Positions 30,510 to 39,253 of a stretch of 64,000 bases of DNA are shown here, one piece after another. The DNA lies in the NCBI RefSeq assembly GCF_014203665.1, contig NZ_JACHJN010000002.1:620001-684000 (forward strand), given 5' to 3'. The translations under genes were made by a program, and so were the position numbers. The notes under the pieces are model-generated. The model did no database searches. It saw nothing but the letters and a program-made list of their open reading frames with translations, and had not been told where the DNA came from. This DNA is from Saccharothrix tamanrassetensis. GTDB lineage: Bacteria > Actinomycetota > Actinomycetes > Mycobacteriales > Pseudonocardiaceae. How positions within the stretch are numbered: position 1 is the stretch's first letter; the number at the start of each line of letters is the position of its first letter.

Positions 30510-30543
30510 TGGTCTCGACCCCGGACCCAGACGGAGCCGAAGA

Positions 30544-32106
30544 ATGAGCACCAGCACCCCTGCCACCGCCGGCACCCCTGCCGTCGTCCTGTCCGGCATC
30601 ACCAAGCGGTTCCCCGGTGTGGTCGCCAACAGCGACGTGCACCTGACCGTGCGGGCAGGCGAAGTGCACGCGCTGTGCGGTGAGAACGGCGCGGGCAAGT
30701 CCACGCTGATGAAGATCCTGTACGGGATGCAGCAGCCCGACGAGGGCACCATCGAGGTCGCCGGCAGGCAGGTCCGGTTCAGGTCCCCGGCGGACGCCAT
30801 CAAGGCCGGCATCGGCATGGTCCACCAGCACTTCATGCTCGCCGACAACCTGACCGTGCAGGAGAACGTCGTGCTGGGCGCGGAGGCGCTGCACGGCATC
30901 GGCGGCAAGGCCCGCCGGGTCATCCAGGACCTCGCCAAGGCCACCGGCCTCACCGTCGACCCCGGTGTGCTGGTCGAACGCCTCGGCGTGGCCGACCGCC
31001 AGCGGGTGGAGATCCTGAAGGTGCTCTACCGGGGCGCCGAGGTGATCATCCTGGACGAGCCGACCGCCGTGCTGGTGCCGCAGGAGGTCGACGAGCTGTT
31101 CACCACCCTGCGCGGGATGCAGGAGCGCGGCTTCACGTTCCTGTTCATCTCGCACAAGCTGGACGAGGTGCGCGCGATCGCCGACTCGGTGACGGTGATC
31201 CGGCGCGGCACCACGGTCGGCACCGCCGACCCGAAGGCGGTGAGCTCCCGCCAGCTGGCCGAGATGATGGTAGGCAGCGAGCTGCCCAGCCCGGAGACCC
31301 GCGAGTCCACCGTCACCGACCGGGTCGTGCTGAACGTGCAGAACCTCGGCCTGGTGGCGGAGGAGGGCACCCGCCCGGTGCTCGACTGCATCGACCTGGT
31401 CGTGCGGTCCGGTGAGGTCGTCGGCATCGCGGGCGTGGAGGGCAACGGGCAGACCGAGCTGGTCGAGACGATCATGGGGATGCGCAGGGCGTCCCACGGC
31501 CGCGTGCTGCTCGGCGACCGGGACCTGACCAGGCTCGGCACGCTGGCCCGCCGCGAGGCGGGCATCGGCTACGTGCCGGAGGACCGCCACCGGCAGGGCC
31601 TGCTGCTCACCCAGCCGCTGTGGGCCAACCGGATCCTCGGCTACCAGACCCGCGAGCCGGTGTCCAAGGGGCAGTGGCTGGACCTGGCCGGCGCGAAGAA
31701 GGACACCCGGCGGATCGTCGAGGAGTTCGACGTCCGCACGCCCGGCATCGACGTGCCCGCCGCCGCGCTGTCCGGCGGCAACCAGCAGAAGCTCGTGGTG
31801 GGCCGGGAGCTCTCGGGCGACCCGGTGCTGCTCATCGCCTCGCACCCGACGCGCGGGGTGGACGTCGGCGCGCAGGCGCTGATCTGGGACGAGATCAAGC
31901 GCGCGCGGGCGCGCGGGTTGGCCGTGCTGCTGATCTCCGCCGACCTGGACGAGCTGATCGGCTTGTCGGACACCATCAAGGTGATGCTGCGGGGTCGGCT
32001 GGTGGCCGACGCGGACCCGTCCTCGGTCACCCCGGAGGACCTGGGCAGCGCGATGACCGGCGCGGGCGCCACGAGCGCCGCCGTCGCGGAACTGGAAGGC
32101 GAGTAA
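30544..32106 (+). CDS. Nucleoside ABC importer, double ATPase subunit
   Basis: A 520-residue fusion of two ABC domains, as in the RbsA/NupA class. The first half has Walker A GENGAGKST and Walker B VIILDEPTAVL. The second has the degenerate loop GVEGNGQTEL usual for this class and a complete LSGGNQQK signature. GGAG lies 7 bases before the ATG. Its TAA overlaps the ATG of the first permease (TAATG). It powers uptake by the two permeases that follow. Confidence 0.95.
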   Translation: MSTSTPATAGTPAVVLSGITKRFPGVVANSDVHLTVRAGEVHALCGENGAGKSTLMKILYGMQQPDEGTIEVAGRQVRFRSPADAIKAGIGMVHQHFMLADNLTVQENVVLGAEALHGIGGKARRVIQDLAKATGLTVDPGVLVERLGVADRQRVEILKVLYRGAEVIILDEPTAVLVPQEVDELFTTLRGMQERGFTFLFISHKLDEVRAIADSVTVIRRGTTVGTADPKAVSSRQLAEMMVGSELPSPETRESTVTDRVVLNVQNLGLVAEEGTRPVLDCIDLVVRSGEVVGIAGVEGNGQTELVETIMGMRRASHGRVLLGDRDLTRLGTLARREAGIGYVPEDRHRQGLLLTQPLWANRILGYQTREPVSKGQWLDLAGAKKDTRRIVEEFDVRTPGIDVPAAALSGGNQQKLVVGRELSGDPVLLIASHPTRGVDVGAQALIWDEIKRARARGLAVLLISADLDELIGLSDTIKVMLRGRLVADADPSSVTPEDLGSAMTGAGATSAAVAELEGE

Positions 32107-33173
32107 TGGGAATCCTGCGCGGCAAGCTGCTGCCGCCCGCACTGGCGATCCTGTTCTCCGCACTGCTTTGCGGCATCGCGCTGGTGGTGTCCGGCGCGAA
32201 CCCGGCGGAGGCGTTCGGGGCGATGGTGTCGCAGGTCGGCGAGGGCACGACCGCCGTGGACATCGTCAACAGCACCGGCACGTACTACATCGCGGCGCTC
32301 GCGGTGGCCATCGGGTTCCAGATGAACCTGTTCAACATCGGGGTCGAGGGGCAGTACCGGGTCGCGGCCGTGGTCGCGGCGGTGGTCGGCGGCTCTATCG
32401 CGCTGCCGCCCGGCCTGCACGCGCTGGCCGTCATCGTGGTGGCCGCGCTGGTGGGCGCGCTGTGGGCGGCGGTCCCGGCGGTCCTCAAGGTCACCCGGGG
32501 CGTGAACGAGGTCATCTCCACGATCATGATGAACGGCCTGGCGCTCGGCCTGGCCGCGTACCTGATCCGGGACGACGTGTTCGGCGAGCTGCGGGGCAAC
32601 AACATCCGCACCCCGGAGATCCCGGAGAGCGGCTGGGTGCCGGGCATCCCGCTCGGGTCGTCCGGCACGGTCTTCGGCCTGGTGTTCCTGGCCGCGCTGC
32701 TGGGCATCGGCTACTGGGTGATGATGAACCGCACCCGGTTCGGCTTCGAGCTCAAGGCCTCCGGCGAGTCGTCGACCGCCGCGGCGGCGGGCGGGGTCAG
32801 CGCGAAGAAGATGGTGCTGATCGCGATGCTGCTGTCCGGCGGCATCGCGGGTCTGGTGTCGATGCCGGAGATCCTCGGCCGCGACCACACCTACAACCTG
32901 AACTTCCCGGCGGGCATCGGGTTCTCCGGCATCGCGATCGCCCTGCTCGGCCGCAACCACCCCGGCGGCATCGCGTTCGGCGCGCTGCTCTGGGCGTTCC
33001 TGGACAAGTCGGGGCTGGCGCTGGACAACGTCGGTGTGCCGAGGGAGATCGTGACGATCATGCAGGGCGCGATCGTGCTGTCGGTCGTGGTCGCGTACGA
33101 GGTGGTCCGCCGGTTCGAGCTGGCCGCCGAACAGCGCCGGGTCGGCAAGCAGCTGGGGACGGTGGCGGCATGA
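32106..33173 (+). CDS. Nucleoside ABC importer permease 1 (NupP-like)
   Basis: A 355-residue inner-membrane permease of the branched-chain/ribose BPD_transp_2 family with eight to ten helices. Landmarks: GFQMNLFNIGVEGQYRVAA and GVNEVISTIMMNGLAL, then the FGFELKASGESSTAAAAGG loop that contacts the ATPase. It overlaps both neighbours, by one base at the 5' end and four at the 3' end (ATGA), so the subunits are made in step. Confidence 0.94.
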   Translation: MGILRGKLLPPALAILFSALLCGIALVVSGANPAEAFGAMVSQVGEGTTAVDIVNSTGTYYIAALAVAIGFQMNLFNIGVEGQYRVAAVVAAVVGGSIALPPGLHALAVIVVAALVGALWAAVPAVLKVTRGVNEVISTIMMNGLALGLAAYLIRDDVFGELRGNNIRTPEIPESGWVPGIPLGSSGTVFGLVFLAALLGIGYWVMMNRTRFGFELKASGESSTAAAAGGVSAKKMVLIAMLLSGGIAGLVSMPEILGRDHTYNLNFPAGIGFSGIAIALLGRNHPGGIAFGALLWAFLDKSGLALDNVGVPREIVTIMQGAIVLSVVVAYEVVRRFELAAEQRRVGKQLGTVAA

Positions 33174-34435
33174 GCACCTCGTTGATGAACCCCTCCGAAG
33201 CGCCGTCCACCGTTCCGCCGCCCCGGAAGTCCCGCCGGCTGCCCGGCTGGGCCGTCGGCGTGCTGGGCGTGGTGGGCGCGATCGTGCTGCTGTCCACCAC
33301 CTCGTACCTGACCGACGTGCCGCAGCTGACGTCGAACGGCACGATCCAGACCGCCGTGCGCCTGGCGCTGCCGATCCTGCTCGCCGCGCTCGGCGGTCTG
33401 TGGGCGGAACGCGCGGGCGTGGTGAACATCGGCCTCGAAGGCATGATGATCATGGGCACGTGGGGTGCCGCGTGGGCCGGCTACCAGTGGGGTCCGTGGG
33501 CCGCGCTGCTGTCCGCCGCCGTGTTCGGCGCGCTGGGCGGCCTGCTGCACGCGATCGCCACGGTGTCCTTCGGCGTCAACCACATCGTGTCCGGCGTGGC
33601 GATCAACCTGCTCGGCGCGGGCATCACCAAGTACCTGTCCACGCTGATCTTCTTCCCGATCTCGCACAACCCGCGCGAGTCCCCGGCCGTGCCGAAGTTC
33701 GACACCTACTCGGCGCCCGGCATCTCCGACTGGCTGGCCGGCCTCGAAGCGCAGCAACGGGTCGGGCTGTCCGACGTGGCGGGCATCCTGCGCGGCCTGA
33801 TCACCGGCGTGTCCCCGTTGACCATGCTGGCGATCGCGCTGGTGGTCGGCAGCTACCTGGTGCTCTGGCGGACCCGGTTCGGCCTGCGGCTGCGGTCGTG
33901 CGGCGAGAACCCGGTGGCGGCGGAGTCGCTGGGCGTCAACGTCTACCGGCACAAGTACATCGCGGTGATCGCGTCCGGCGCGCTGGCCGGCATCGGCGGC
34001 GCGGCACTGGTGCTCAACCCCGGTCAGCCGGGGTACCTGGAGGGCCAGACCAACGGCCGCGGCTTCATCGGCCTGGCCGCGATGATCTTCGGCAACTGGC
34101 GCCCCGGCGGGCTGCTCGGCGGCGCGGCGCTGTTCGGCTACGCGGACGGCCTGCAACTGCGCAGCGGCGGCAAGACGTTCCTCGCGCTGATCTACGGTGC
34201 GGTGCTGCTGCTGGGCGTGATCGTGATCTGGCAGCTGGTCCGGCGCCGGTGGTTCGCGGCGGCCGGCGGGATCGTCGCGGCGGTGGTGCTGTACGCGGTG
34301 TACTACAGCGTCGACGAGGTGCCCAGCGAGCTGACGACCTACGCGCCGCACCTGGTGACGTTGATCGTGCTCGCCGTCGCGTCGCAACGATTGCGGATGC
34401 CCGCGGCCGATGGCGTGGTGTACCGCCGTGGTTGA
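33170..34435 (+). CDS. Nucleoside ABC importer permease 2 (NupQ-like)
   Basis: A 421-residue second permease of the same family. A Pro-rich cytoplasmic N-terminus precedes the helices; conserved segments are ERAGVVNIGLEGMMIMG, FGVNHIVSGVAINLLGAGI and the LRSCGENPVAAESLGVNVY coupling loop. It is about 100 residues longer than many relatives, with an insert near ISHNPRESPAVPKFDTYSAP and two additional helices at the C-terminus. The end overlaps cdd by 8 bases, linking uptake with catabolism. Confidence 0.94.
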   Translation: MSTSLMNPSEAPSTVPPPRKSRRLPGWAVGVLGVVGAIVLLSTTSYLTDVPQLTSNGTIQTAVRLALPILLAALGGLWAERAGVVNIGLEGMMIMGTWGAAWAGYQWGPWAALLSAAVFGALGGLLHAIATVSFGVNHIVSGVAINLLGAGITKYLSTLIFFPISHNPRESPAVPKFDTYSAPGISDWLAGLEAQQRVGLSDVAGILRGLITGVSPLTMLAIALVVGSYLVLWRTRFGLRLRSCGENPVAAESLGVNVYRHKYIAVIASGALAGIGGAALVLNPGQPGYLEGQTNGRGFIGLAAMIFGNWRPGGLLGGAALFGYADGLQLRSGGKTFLALIYGAVLLLGVIVIWQLVRRRWFAAAGGIVAAVVLYAVYYSVDEVPSELTTYAPHLVTLIVLAVASQRLRMPAADGVVYRRG

Positions 34436-34826
34436 CCGGGACGCGGTCGACTGGGACGACCTGCGGGCACGGGCCGTCGCCGCCGCGCAGTCGGCGTACT
34501 GCCCGTACTCGGGCTTGCGGGTCGGCTCGGCCGCGGTGTGCGACGACGGGCGGGTCGTGGTCGGCTGCAACGTGGAGAACGCGTCGTACGGCGTAGGGCT
34601 CTGCGCCGAGTGCGCCATGGCCGGGCAACTGCGCCTGACCGGCGGCGGGAAGTTCGTCGCCGTCGCCTGCCGCAGCGGTGAGGGCGAACTGCTCATGCCG
34701 TGCGGCCGGTGCCGGCAGGTGCTGTTCGAGCTCGGCGGTCCCGACTGCCTGGTCGACACACCCTCCGGCGTGCTGCCCATGAGCCGGGTGCTGCCCGACG
34801 CCTTCGGACCGGAGGACCTGCCATGA
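34428..34826 (+). CDS. cdd: Cytidine deaminase
   Basis: A 132-residue zinc enzyme converting cytidine and deoxycytidine to (deoxy)uridine. The zinc-site motifs are exact: CAE in GVGLCAECAM and PCGRC in MPCGRCRQVL; the substrate loop NVENASYG is present. All three ligands are Cys, as in the homotetrameric class. The GTG at 34428 overlaps the permease end by 8 bases. An ATG at 34410 in frame is less likely because it adds non-conserved residues. The stop overlaps deoA (ATGA). Confidence 0.95.
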   Translation: MVDRDAVDWDDLRARAVAAAQSAYCPYSGLRVGSAAVCDDGRVVVGCNVENASYGVGLCAECAMAGQLRLTGGGKFVAVACRSGEGELLMPCGRCRQVLFELGGPDCLVDTPSGVLPMSRVLPDAFGPEDLP

Positions 34827-36097
34827 CCCACACCGCCGTGGACGTGATCAGGGCGAAGCGGGACGGCCACCGGCTGTCCGACGCCCAGGTCGACTGGGTG
34901 GTCGACGCCTACACCAGGGGCGCGGTCGCCGACGAGCAGATGTCGGCGCTGGCCATGGCGATCTTCCTGAACGGCATGGACGCCGCCGAGACGGCCCGCT
35001 GGACGCGCGCCATGGTCCGCTCCGGCACGTCCCTGTCGCTGGACGTCGGGCGGCCCACCGTCGACAAGCACTCCACCGGCGGGGTGGGCGACAAGATCAC
35101 GTTGCCGCTGGCTCCCCTGGTGGCCGCGTGCGGCGCGGCCGTGCCCCAGCTGTCCGGGCGGGGCCTCGGGCACACCGGCGGCACGTTGGACAAGCTGGAG
35201 TCGATCCCGGGTTGGCGGGCGCAGCTCTCCGTGGACGAGGTGACCGCGCAGCTGCGGGACGTCGGCGCGGTGGTCTGCGCGGCGACCGAGGGCCTGGCGC
35301 CGGCGGACCGGAAGCTGTACGCGCTGCGGGACGTGACCGGGACCGTCGAGTCGATCCCGCTGATCGCCAGTTCGATCATGTCGAAGAAGATCGCCGAGGG
35401 CGCCGAGGCGCTGGTGCTGGACGTGAAGGTCGGGTCCGGGGCGTTCATGAAGACCGAGGCGCGGGCGCGGGAGTTGGCGCGGGCGCTGGTGTCCATCGGG
35501 GTGGACCACGGGTTGCGGATCTCGGCGCTGCTGACGGACATGTCGGTGCCGCTGGGGCGCGCGGTCGGCAACGCCGTGGAGGTGGCCGAGTCCGTGGAGG
35601 TGCTGCGCGGCGGCGGTCCGGCGGACGTGGTGGAGCTGACCGTGGCACTGGCGGCGGAAATGCTGTCCCAGGCGGGGATCGCGGCCGATCCGGCGGCGGT
35701 GCTGGCCAGTGGCGAGGCTTTCGAGACGTGGGCGCGGATGATCCGGGCCCAGGGTGGCGACCCCGATGCCGCCTTGCCGGTCGGTGCGCACAAACACGTG
35801 GTGGAGGCCGCGGAGGACGGCGTGCTCACCGCGCTGGACGCCTACGCCGTGGGGGTGGCCGCCTGGCGGCTGGGTGCCGGACGTGCGCGCAAGGAGGACC
35901 CGGTGCAGGCCGGGGCCGGTGTGCTGTGCCAGGCGAAGCCGGGGGACAAGGTCGCCAAGGGCCAGCCGCTGCTGGAGCTGTACACCGACACACTGGACGC
36001 GTTGGCCGGTGCCTTGGCGGTGCTCGAAGGCGCTTACGCGATCGGTGACACCGCTCCGCCGCTGAGGCCGCTGGTCATCGACACCATCCGGGGCTGA
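34823..36097 (+). CDS. deoA: Thymidine phosphorylase
   Basis: A 424-residue pyrimidine-nucleoside phosphorylase that splits (deoxy)uridine or thymidine to base and (deoxy)ribose 1-phosphate. The phosphate-binding signature KHSTGGVGDKITLPLAPLVA is intact, followed by SGRGLGHTGGTLDKLESIPG. Starts four bases inside cdd. Products feed deoC and upp, both in this window. The order transporter-cdd-deoA is a self-contained pyrimidine nucleoside scavenging operon. Confidence 0.96.
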   Translation: MTHTAVDVIRAKRDGHRLSDAQVDWVVDAYTRGAVADEQMSALAMAIFLNGMDAAETARWTRAMVRSGTSLSLDVGRPTVDKHSTGGVGDKITLPLAPLVAACGAAVPQLSGRGLGHTGGTLDKLESIPGWRAQLSVDEVTAQLRDVGAVVCAATEGLAPADRKLYALRDVTGTVESIPLIASSIMSKKIAEGAEALVLDVKVGSGAFMKTEARARELARALVSIGVDHGLRISALLTDMSVPLGRAVGNAVEVAESVEVLRGGGPADVVELTVALAAEMLSQAGIAADPAAVLASGEAFETWARMIRAQGGDPDAALPVGAHKHVVEAAEDGVLTALDAYAVGVAAWRLGAGRARKEDPVQAGAGVLCQAKPGDKVAKGQPLLELYTDTLDALAGALAVLEGAYAIGDTAPPLRPLVIDTIRG

Positions 36098-36167
36098 CTG
36101 TCGTCAGGTATCGCGTTCGGCGTTGTACAGCATCGGGTGAACGGCTGAATCCGTGCCCGTGAGCGAG

Positions 36168-36173
36168 TAGAAA
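36168..36173 (+). promoter_or_regulatory. Weak leaderless-type -10 before the secreted hydrolase gene
   Basis: TAGAAA ends 7 bases before the ATG at 36181. It lacks the final T of the usual hexamer, and no ribosome-binding site is seen. Confidence 0.25.
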
Positions 36174-36180
36174 CCCGGTC

Positions 36181-37533
36181 ATGAAGCGACTCGGGGTTCT
36201 GCTGCTGGTGGTGTGCGCGCTGTTGGGTCTGGCGGTGCCGGCTTCGGCTTCCGTCCGGCGGTACGAGGGGGAGATCGGTGGTGCGGCGTACCGGGTGATG
36301 GTGCCGTCGGACTGGAACGGCACGCTGGTGCTGTGGAGTCACGGCGCGTACGGCGCGCCGCCGTCGAGGATCGCGTTGACGGATCAGCCCGCGACCGAGG
36401 ACTATTTGCTGGCCAGGGGGTTCGCGCTGGCCGGCTCGCAGTTCCGCACCACCGTGGGGTGGTCGCTGGAGGACGGGTTACGGGACCAGATCGCCCTGCT
36501 CGACTGGTTCCGGCGCACGGTCGGCACCCCGCGCCGCACCATCTCGGCCGGTGAGTCGGTGGGTGGCGCGACGGCGACCGTGCTGGCCGAGCGCAATCCT
36601 CGGCGGTTCGACGGGGTGCTCACGCTGTGCGGCGCGGTGGGCGGCGGGGCGTCGTACTGGAACTCCGGGCTCGACGTGATGTTCGCGGTGAAGACCCTGC
36701 TCGGGGTGGACATCGAGTTGGTGGAGGTGGCCGACCCGGAGGCCAACCAGGCGAAGGCCTTCCAGGCGATCGAGGCGGCGGGCGACGACCCGGTCGGCCG
36801 GGCGCGGATCGCGCTCGCGGGCGCGCTGGGCGACCTGCCCGGCTGGTTCGACCCGACCGCGCCCCGGCCGACCGGGCTGGTGGACCAGCTCCACTGGACC
36901 CGGGTGTGGGCGCAGCACTTCCGCACCGGTGCGGTCGGGGTGGGTCGGGCCGACCTGGAGCGGTGGGCGGGCGGCAACCCGTCCTGGAACATCGGCGTCG
37001 ACTACCGCCGGGTGCTCGAACGGTCCAGTGAGAAGTCGTTGGTGCGTCAGGCGTACGCGGCGGCCGGGCTGGACCTCGACGCCGACCTCGCCCGGCTGGC
37101 CGGCGCGCCGCGCGTCACCGCCGACCCGTCCGCCGTGGCGTACCTGGCCAGGACCAGCCTGCCGATCGGCGTCAACCCCTGGCCGGTGGTGACGGTGCAC
37201 AACGTCGCCGACGGCCTGCTGCCGATCTCCAACCAGACCGCGTACCGCGACCGCGTGCACCGCGAGTCCGACCTGCGCCAGTACCCGGTCGACCGGGCGG
37301 GGCACTGCCGGTTCACCGCGTCCGAGGAGATCACCGCGTTCGGCACGCTGTTCGACCGGTTGGCCGACGGTGCCTGGCCCGCCACCGACCCGGCCACGCT
37401 CAACACCGCCGCGTCCGCCTTCGGACCGGACAAGCAGGTCGTGCGCAACCCGCTGACCGGCGAGGACGCCGTGGTCCGACCGGCGTTCTCCGACCACCGG
37501 CCCGGCCCCTACCCGCGCCCGCTGCCGTTCTGA
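36181..37533 (+). CDS. Secreted alpha/beta-hydrolase
   Basis: A 450-residue exported hydrolase. Signal peptide at residues 1-24 (LLLVVCALLGLAVPASASV). The nucleophile elbow is GESVGG (Ser near residue 124) inside RRTISAGESVGGATATVLAE. An oxyanion-loop segment LVLWSHGAY, an Asp region (VHNVADGLLP) and a late His (DRAGHCRFT) complete a plausible triad. A long insert of about 150 residues separates the elbow from the Asp. Substrate unknown: esterase or peptidase. It lies beyond deoA with an 83-bp gap and ends at a strong terminator. Confidence 0.85.
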   Translation: MKRLGVLLLVVCALLGLAVPASASVRRYEGEIGGAAYRVMVPSDWNGTLVLWSHGAYGAPPSRIALTDQPATEDYLLARGFALAGSQFRTTVGWSLEDGLRDQIALLDWFRRTVGTPRRTISAGESVGGATATVLAERNPRRFDGVLTLCGAVGGGASYWNSGLDVMFAVKTLLGVDIELVEVADPEANQAKAFQAIEAAGDDPVGRARIALAGALGDLPGWFDPTAPRPTGLVDQLHWTRVWAQHFRTGAVGVGRADLERWAGGNPSWNIGVDYRRVLERSSEKSLVRQAYAAAGLDLDADLARLAGAPRVTADPSAVAYLARTSLPIGVNPWPVVTVHNVADGLLPISNQTAYRDRVHRESDLRQYPVDRAGHCRFTASEEITAFGTLFDRLADGAWPATDPATLNTAASAFGPDKQVVRNPLTGEDAVVRPAFSDHRPGPYPRPLPF

Positions 37534-37538
37534 ACGCC

Positions 37539-37575
37539 GAGAAGCCCGGCCCCCGCGAGGGGGACCGGGCTTCTC
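37539..37575. terminator. Bidirectional terminator with GCGA tetraloop
   Basis: An 11-bp outer stem plus a 5-bp GC inner stem, separated by one bulged A, capped by a GNRA-type GCGA loop. Only 5 bases past the hydrolase stop and 12 bases from the end of the convergent coiled-coil gene, so it serves both. Confidence 0.8.
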
Positions 37576-37587
37576 GCACGACTGCGA

Positions 37588-38880
37588 TCAGGCGCCCTCG
37601 GCGGTCAGGTCGTCGTCGTCGCGGTTGTCGGTCGGCTTCGGGCCGTTCTTGCGGGTGCGCCGCTGCGGACGGGGCAGCGCGGTGGGCGGCGGGGGAGGCG
37701 TGGGCGAGCCGCCGCCGAGGATGAGCTCGGCGAACGTCGCCATGGCCTCGTCCAGCTGGCCGCCGATGCGGAGTTCGGACTCCTGGTTGCTCTTGCGCAC
37801 CATGGACGCCAGCGAGTCGGAGTCCGGCCGGGACGACAGCGTGCCCTCGACCTTGGCGATGCCCTGCTCCACCACGCCGGTCAGGTCGCCCAGGCGGGCG
37901 GCGAAGTCGTCCTCCACCGCGTCCAGGCGGGTGGTCATGGTGTCCAGGCGGGACGTGACCTGCTCCAGGCGCTGCGCCAGCGCTTCGAGGCGGTCGGTGG
38001 CGTCCACCTGGTCGCGGGTCTCGTCCAGGGCCGCGTGCAGCGCCTCGCGGGTCTCGTCCAGCTTGCCGTGCACCGTGCTGCGGGTGTCGTCCAAGGCCGC
38101 CGCGAGGGTCTCCCGGGTCTCGGTCAGCGAGCCGGACAGGGCGGTGCGGGTCTCGTCGAGCGAGCCGGTGAGCTTGTCGCGCGTGTCGTGCAGCGACGAG
38201 AACAGCGAGTCGCGGGTGCTGTTGAGGTTGTCCCTGGTCTCGTCCAGCCGGCCGTGCAGCGTCGACGAGGAGTCGGACACCGAGCGCTGCAACGCCTCGC
38301 GGGTGCCGTCGAGGTGCTCGTGCACGCCCTCGTCCACCTCGTCCAGGCGACCGCGCAGCGCGACCTCCAGCGACTCGATGCGCTCCCGCAGCGGGCCGGT
38401 CACCGCGCCCGGCACGGCGTCGACCTTGCCGTCCTGCTTGTCCAGGTGGACTTCGAGGTCGTCCAGCCGCTTGTGGATGTGGCCGAGCTTGTCCTCCAGG
38501 CCGTCCATCCGCCCCGCGACGCCCTCGAACCGGCCGGCCACGCCGTCCAGCCTGCCGTCGAGCTGCGCGAACGGCTTGGCGAGCTTGTCGACCAGGCCGT
38601 CGACCGCCCGGCCGATGCCCTGGACCGCGTTGTCCTGCGCCTCCAACCGCGCCAGCGCCTCGTCCAGCCGTTCGGCCAGCACGCCGACCTCGGTCCGGTC
38701 GGGCAGCTCGGACAGGCGCTTGCGAACGGAACCCAGCGACTCCAGCGGGGACATCCGCGCGTGGATCTCGTCCAGTGCATCGAAGATCTGCTGCTGTTCG
38801 CTCTCACGGATCTCCGCGGCGCGCGTCAGCATGTTGCGCATCCGATCGAAGGACATCGTGGAGTTGTTGTTCTCGTTCAC
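37588..38880 (-). CDS. Hendecad-repeat coiled-coil protein
   Basis: A 430-residue, almost wholly helical protein. After a heptad region (residues 20-150) come at least six consecutive 11-residue repeats of the form LDETRxxLxxx (LHDTRDKLTGS, LDETRTALSGS, LTETRETLAAA, LDDTRSTVHGK, LDETREALHAA). Hendecads favour right-handed or straight coiled coils and amphipathic membrane-lying helices. The C-terminus is Pro-rich then basic (PRPQRRTRKNGPK) and acidic. No signal peptide or TM. No catalytic motif. It could be a polarity, division or DNA-scaffold protein. Divergent from add. Confidence 0.85.
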   Translation of the reverse strand: MNENNNSTMSFDRMRNMLTRAAEIRESEQQQIFDALDEIHARMSPLESLGSVRKRLSELPDRTEVGVLAERLDEALARLEAQDNAVQGIGRAVDGLVDKLAKPFAQLDGRLDGVAGRFEGVAGRMDGLEDKLGHIHKRLDDLEVHLDKQDGKVDAVPGAVTGPLRERIESLEVALRGRLDEVDEGVHEHLDGTREALQRSVSDSSSTLHGRLDETRDNLNSTRDSLFSSLHDTRDKLTGSLDETRTALSGSLTETRETLAAALDDTRSTVHGKLDETREALHAALDETRDQVDATDRLEALAQRLEQVTSRLDTMTTRLDAVEDDFAARLGDLTGVVEQGIAKVEGTLSSRPDSDSLASMVRKSNQESELRIGGQLDEAMATFAELILGGGSPTPPPPPTALPRPQRRTRKNGPKPTDNRDDDDLTAEGA

Positions 38881-39179
38881 GGCTTGAATGCCTTCGTCCA
38901 GGGGAGGGGAGACCTCCGGGAGCCTAACCGCGTCAGGGGTCCGGGCTGTACCACCCCCCGGAGGACACCGCCTGTCTCGCGCTTGCGCTTAGTCCGTTCG
39001 GGTTACGACGACCGACCCTACTGGAAGGTAACGGCCGGCGCACCCTTGAGTGCTCCGGGTGAGCATCCGCCGGGCGGGTGACGAGGGCCGGGACGCCGGT
39101 AGCGGAAAGTTCTGCATCACGACTGGACAACGGCCAAAGGGGCATCCGGGAGGGTGGTTCTCGCCACACCGGATGACAC
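38881..39179. other. Divergent regulatory spacer between coiled-coil gene and add
   Basis: Just under 300 bases without a convincing gene. It must contain the promoter of the minus-strand coiled-coil gene. No hairpin or repeat stands out before the inverted repeat at 39180. Confidence 0.4.
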
Positions 39180-39210
39180 CGCGGTGATCATAGCGGGCTT
39201 GATCACCGCG
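39180..39210. promoter_or_regulatory. Perfect 11-bp inverted repeat upstream of add (putative operator)
   Basis: CGCGGTGATCA and TGATCACCGCG flank a 9-base spacer. A third GGTGATC half-site lies at 39244-39250, touching the add -10. This arrangement suggests a dimeric repressor site controlling add, and possibly the divergent gene. The regulator is not identifiable. Confidence 0.6.
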
Positions 39211-39240
39211 AAGCGCACCGGTCACCGCGTGTCGCCGGTA

Positions 39241-39246
39241 TACGGT
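39241..39246 (+). promoter_or_regulatory. Leaderless promoter -10 of add
   Basis: TACGGT ends 7 bases before the ATG at 39254, and no ribosome-binding site precedes the start. Confidence 0.5.
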
Positions 39247-39253
39247 GATCCGC

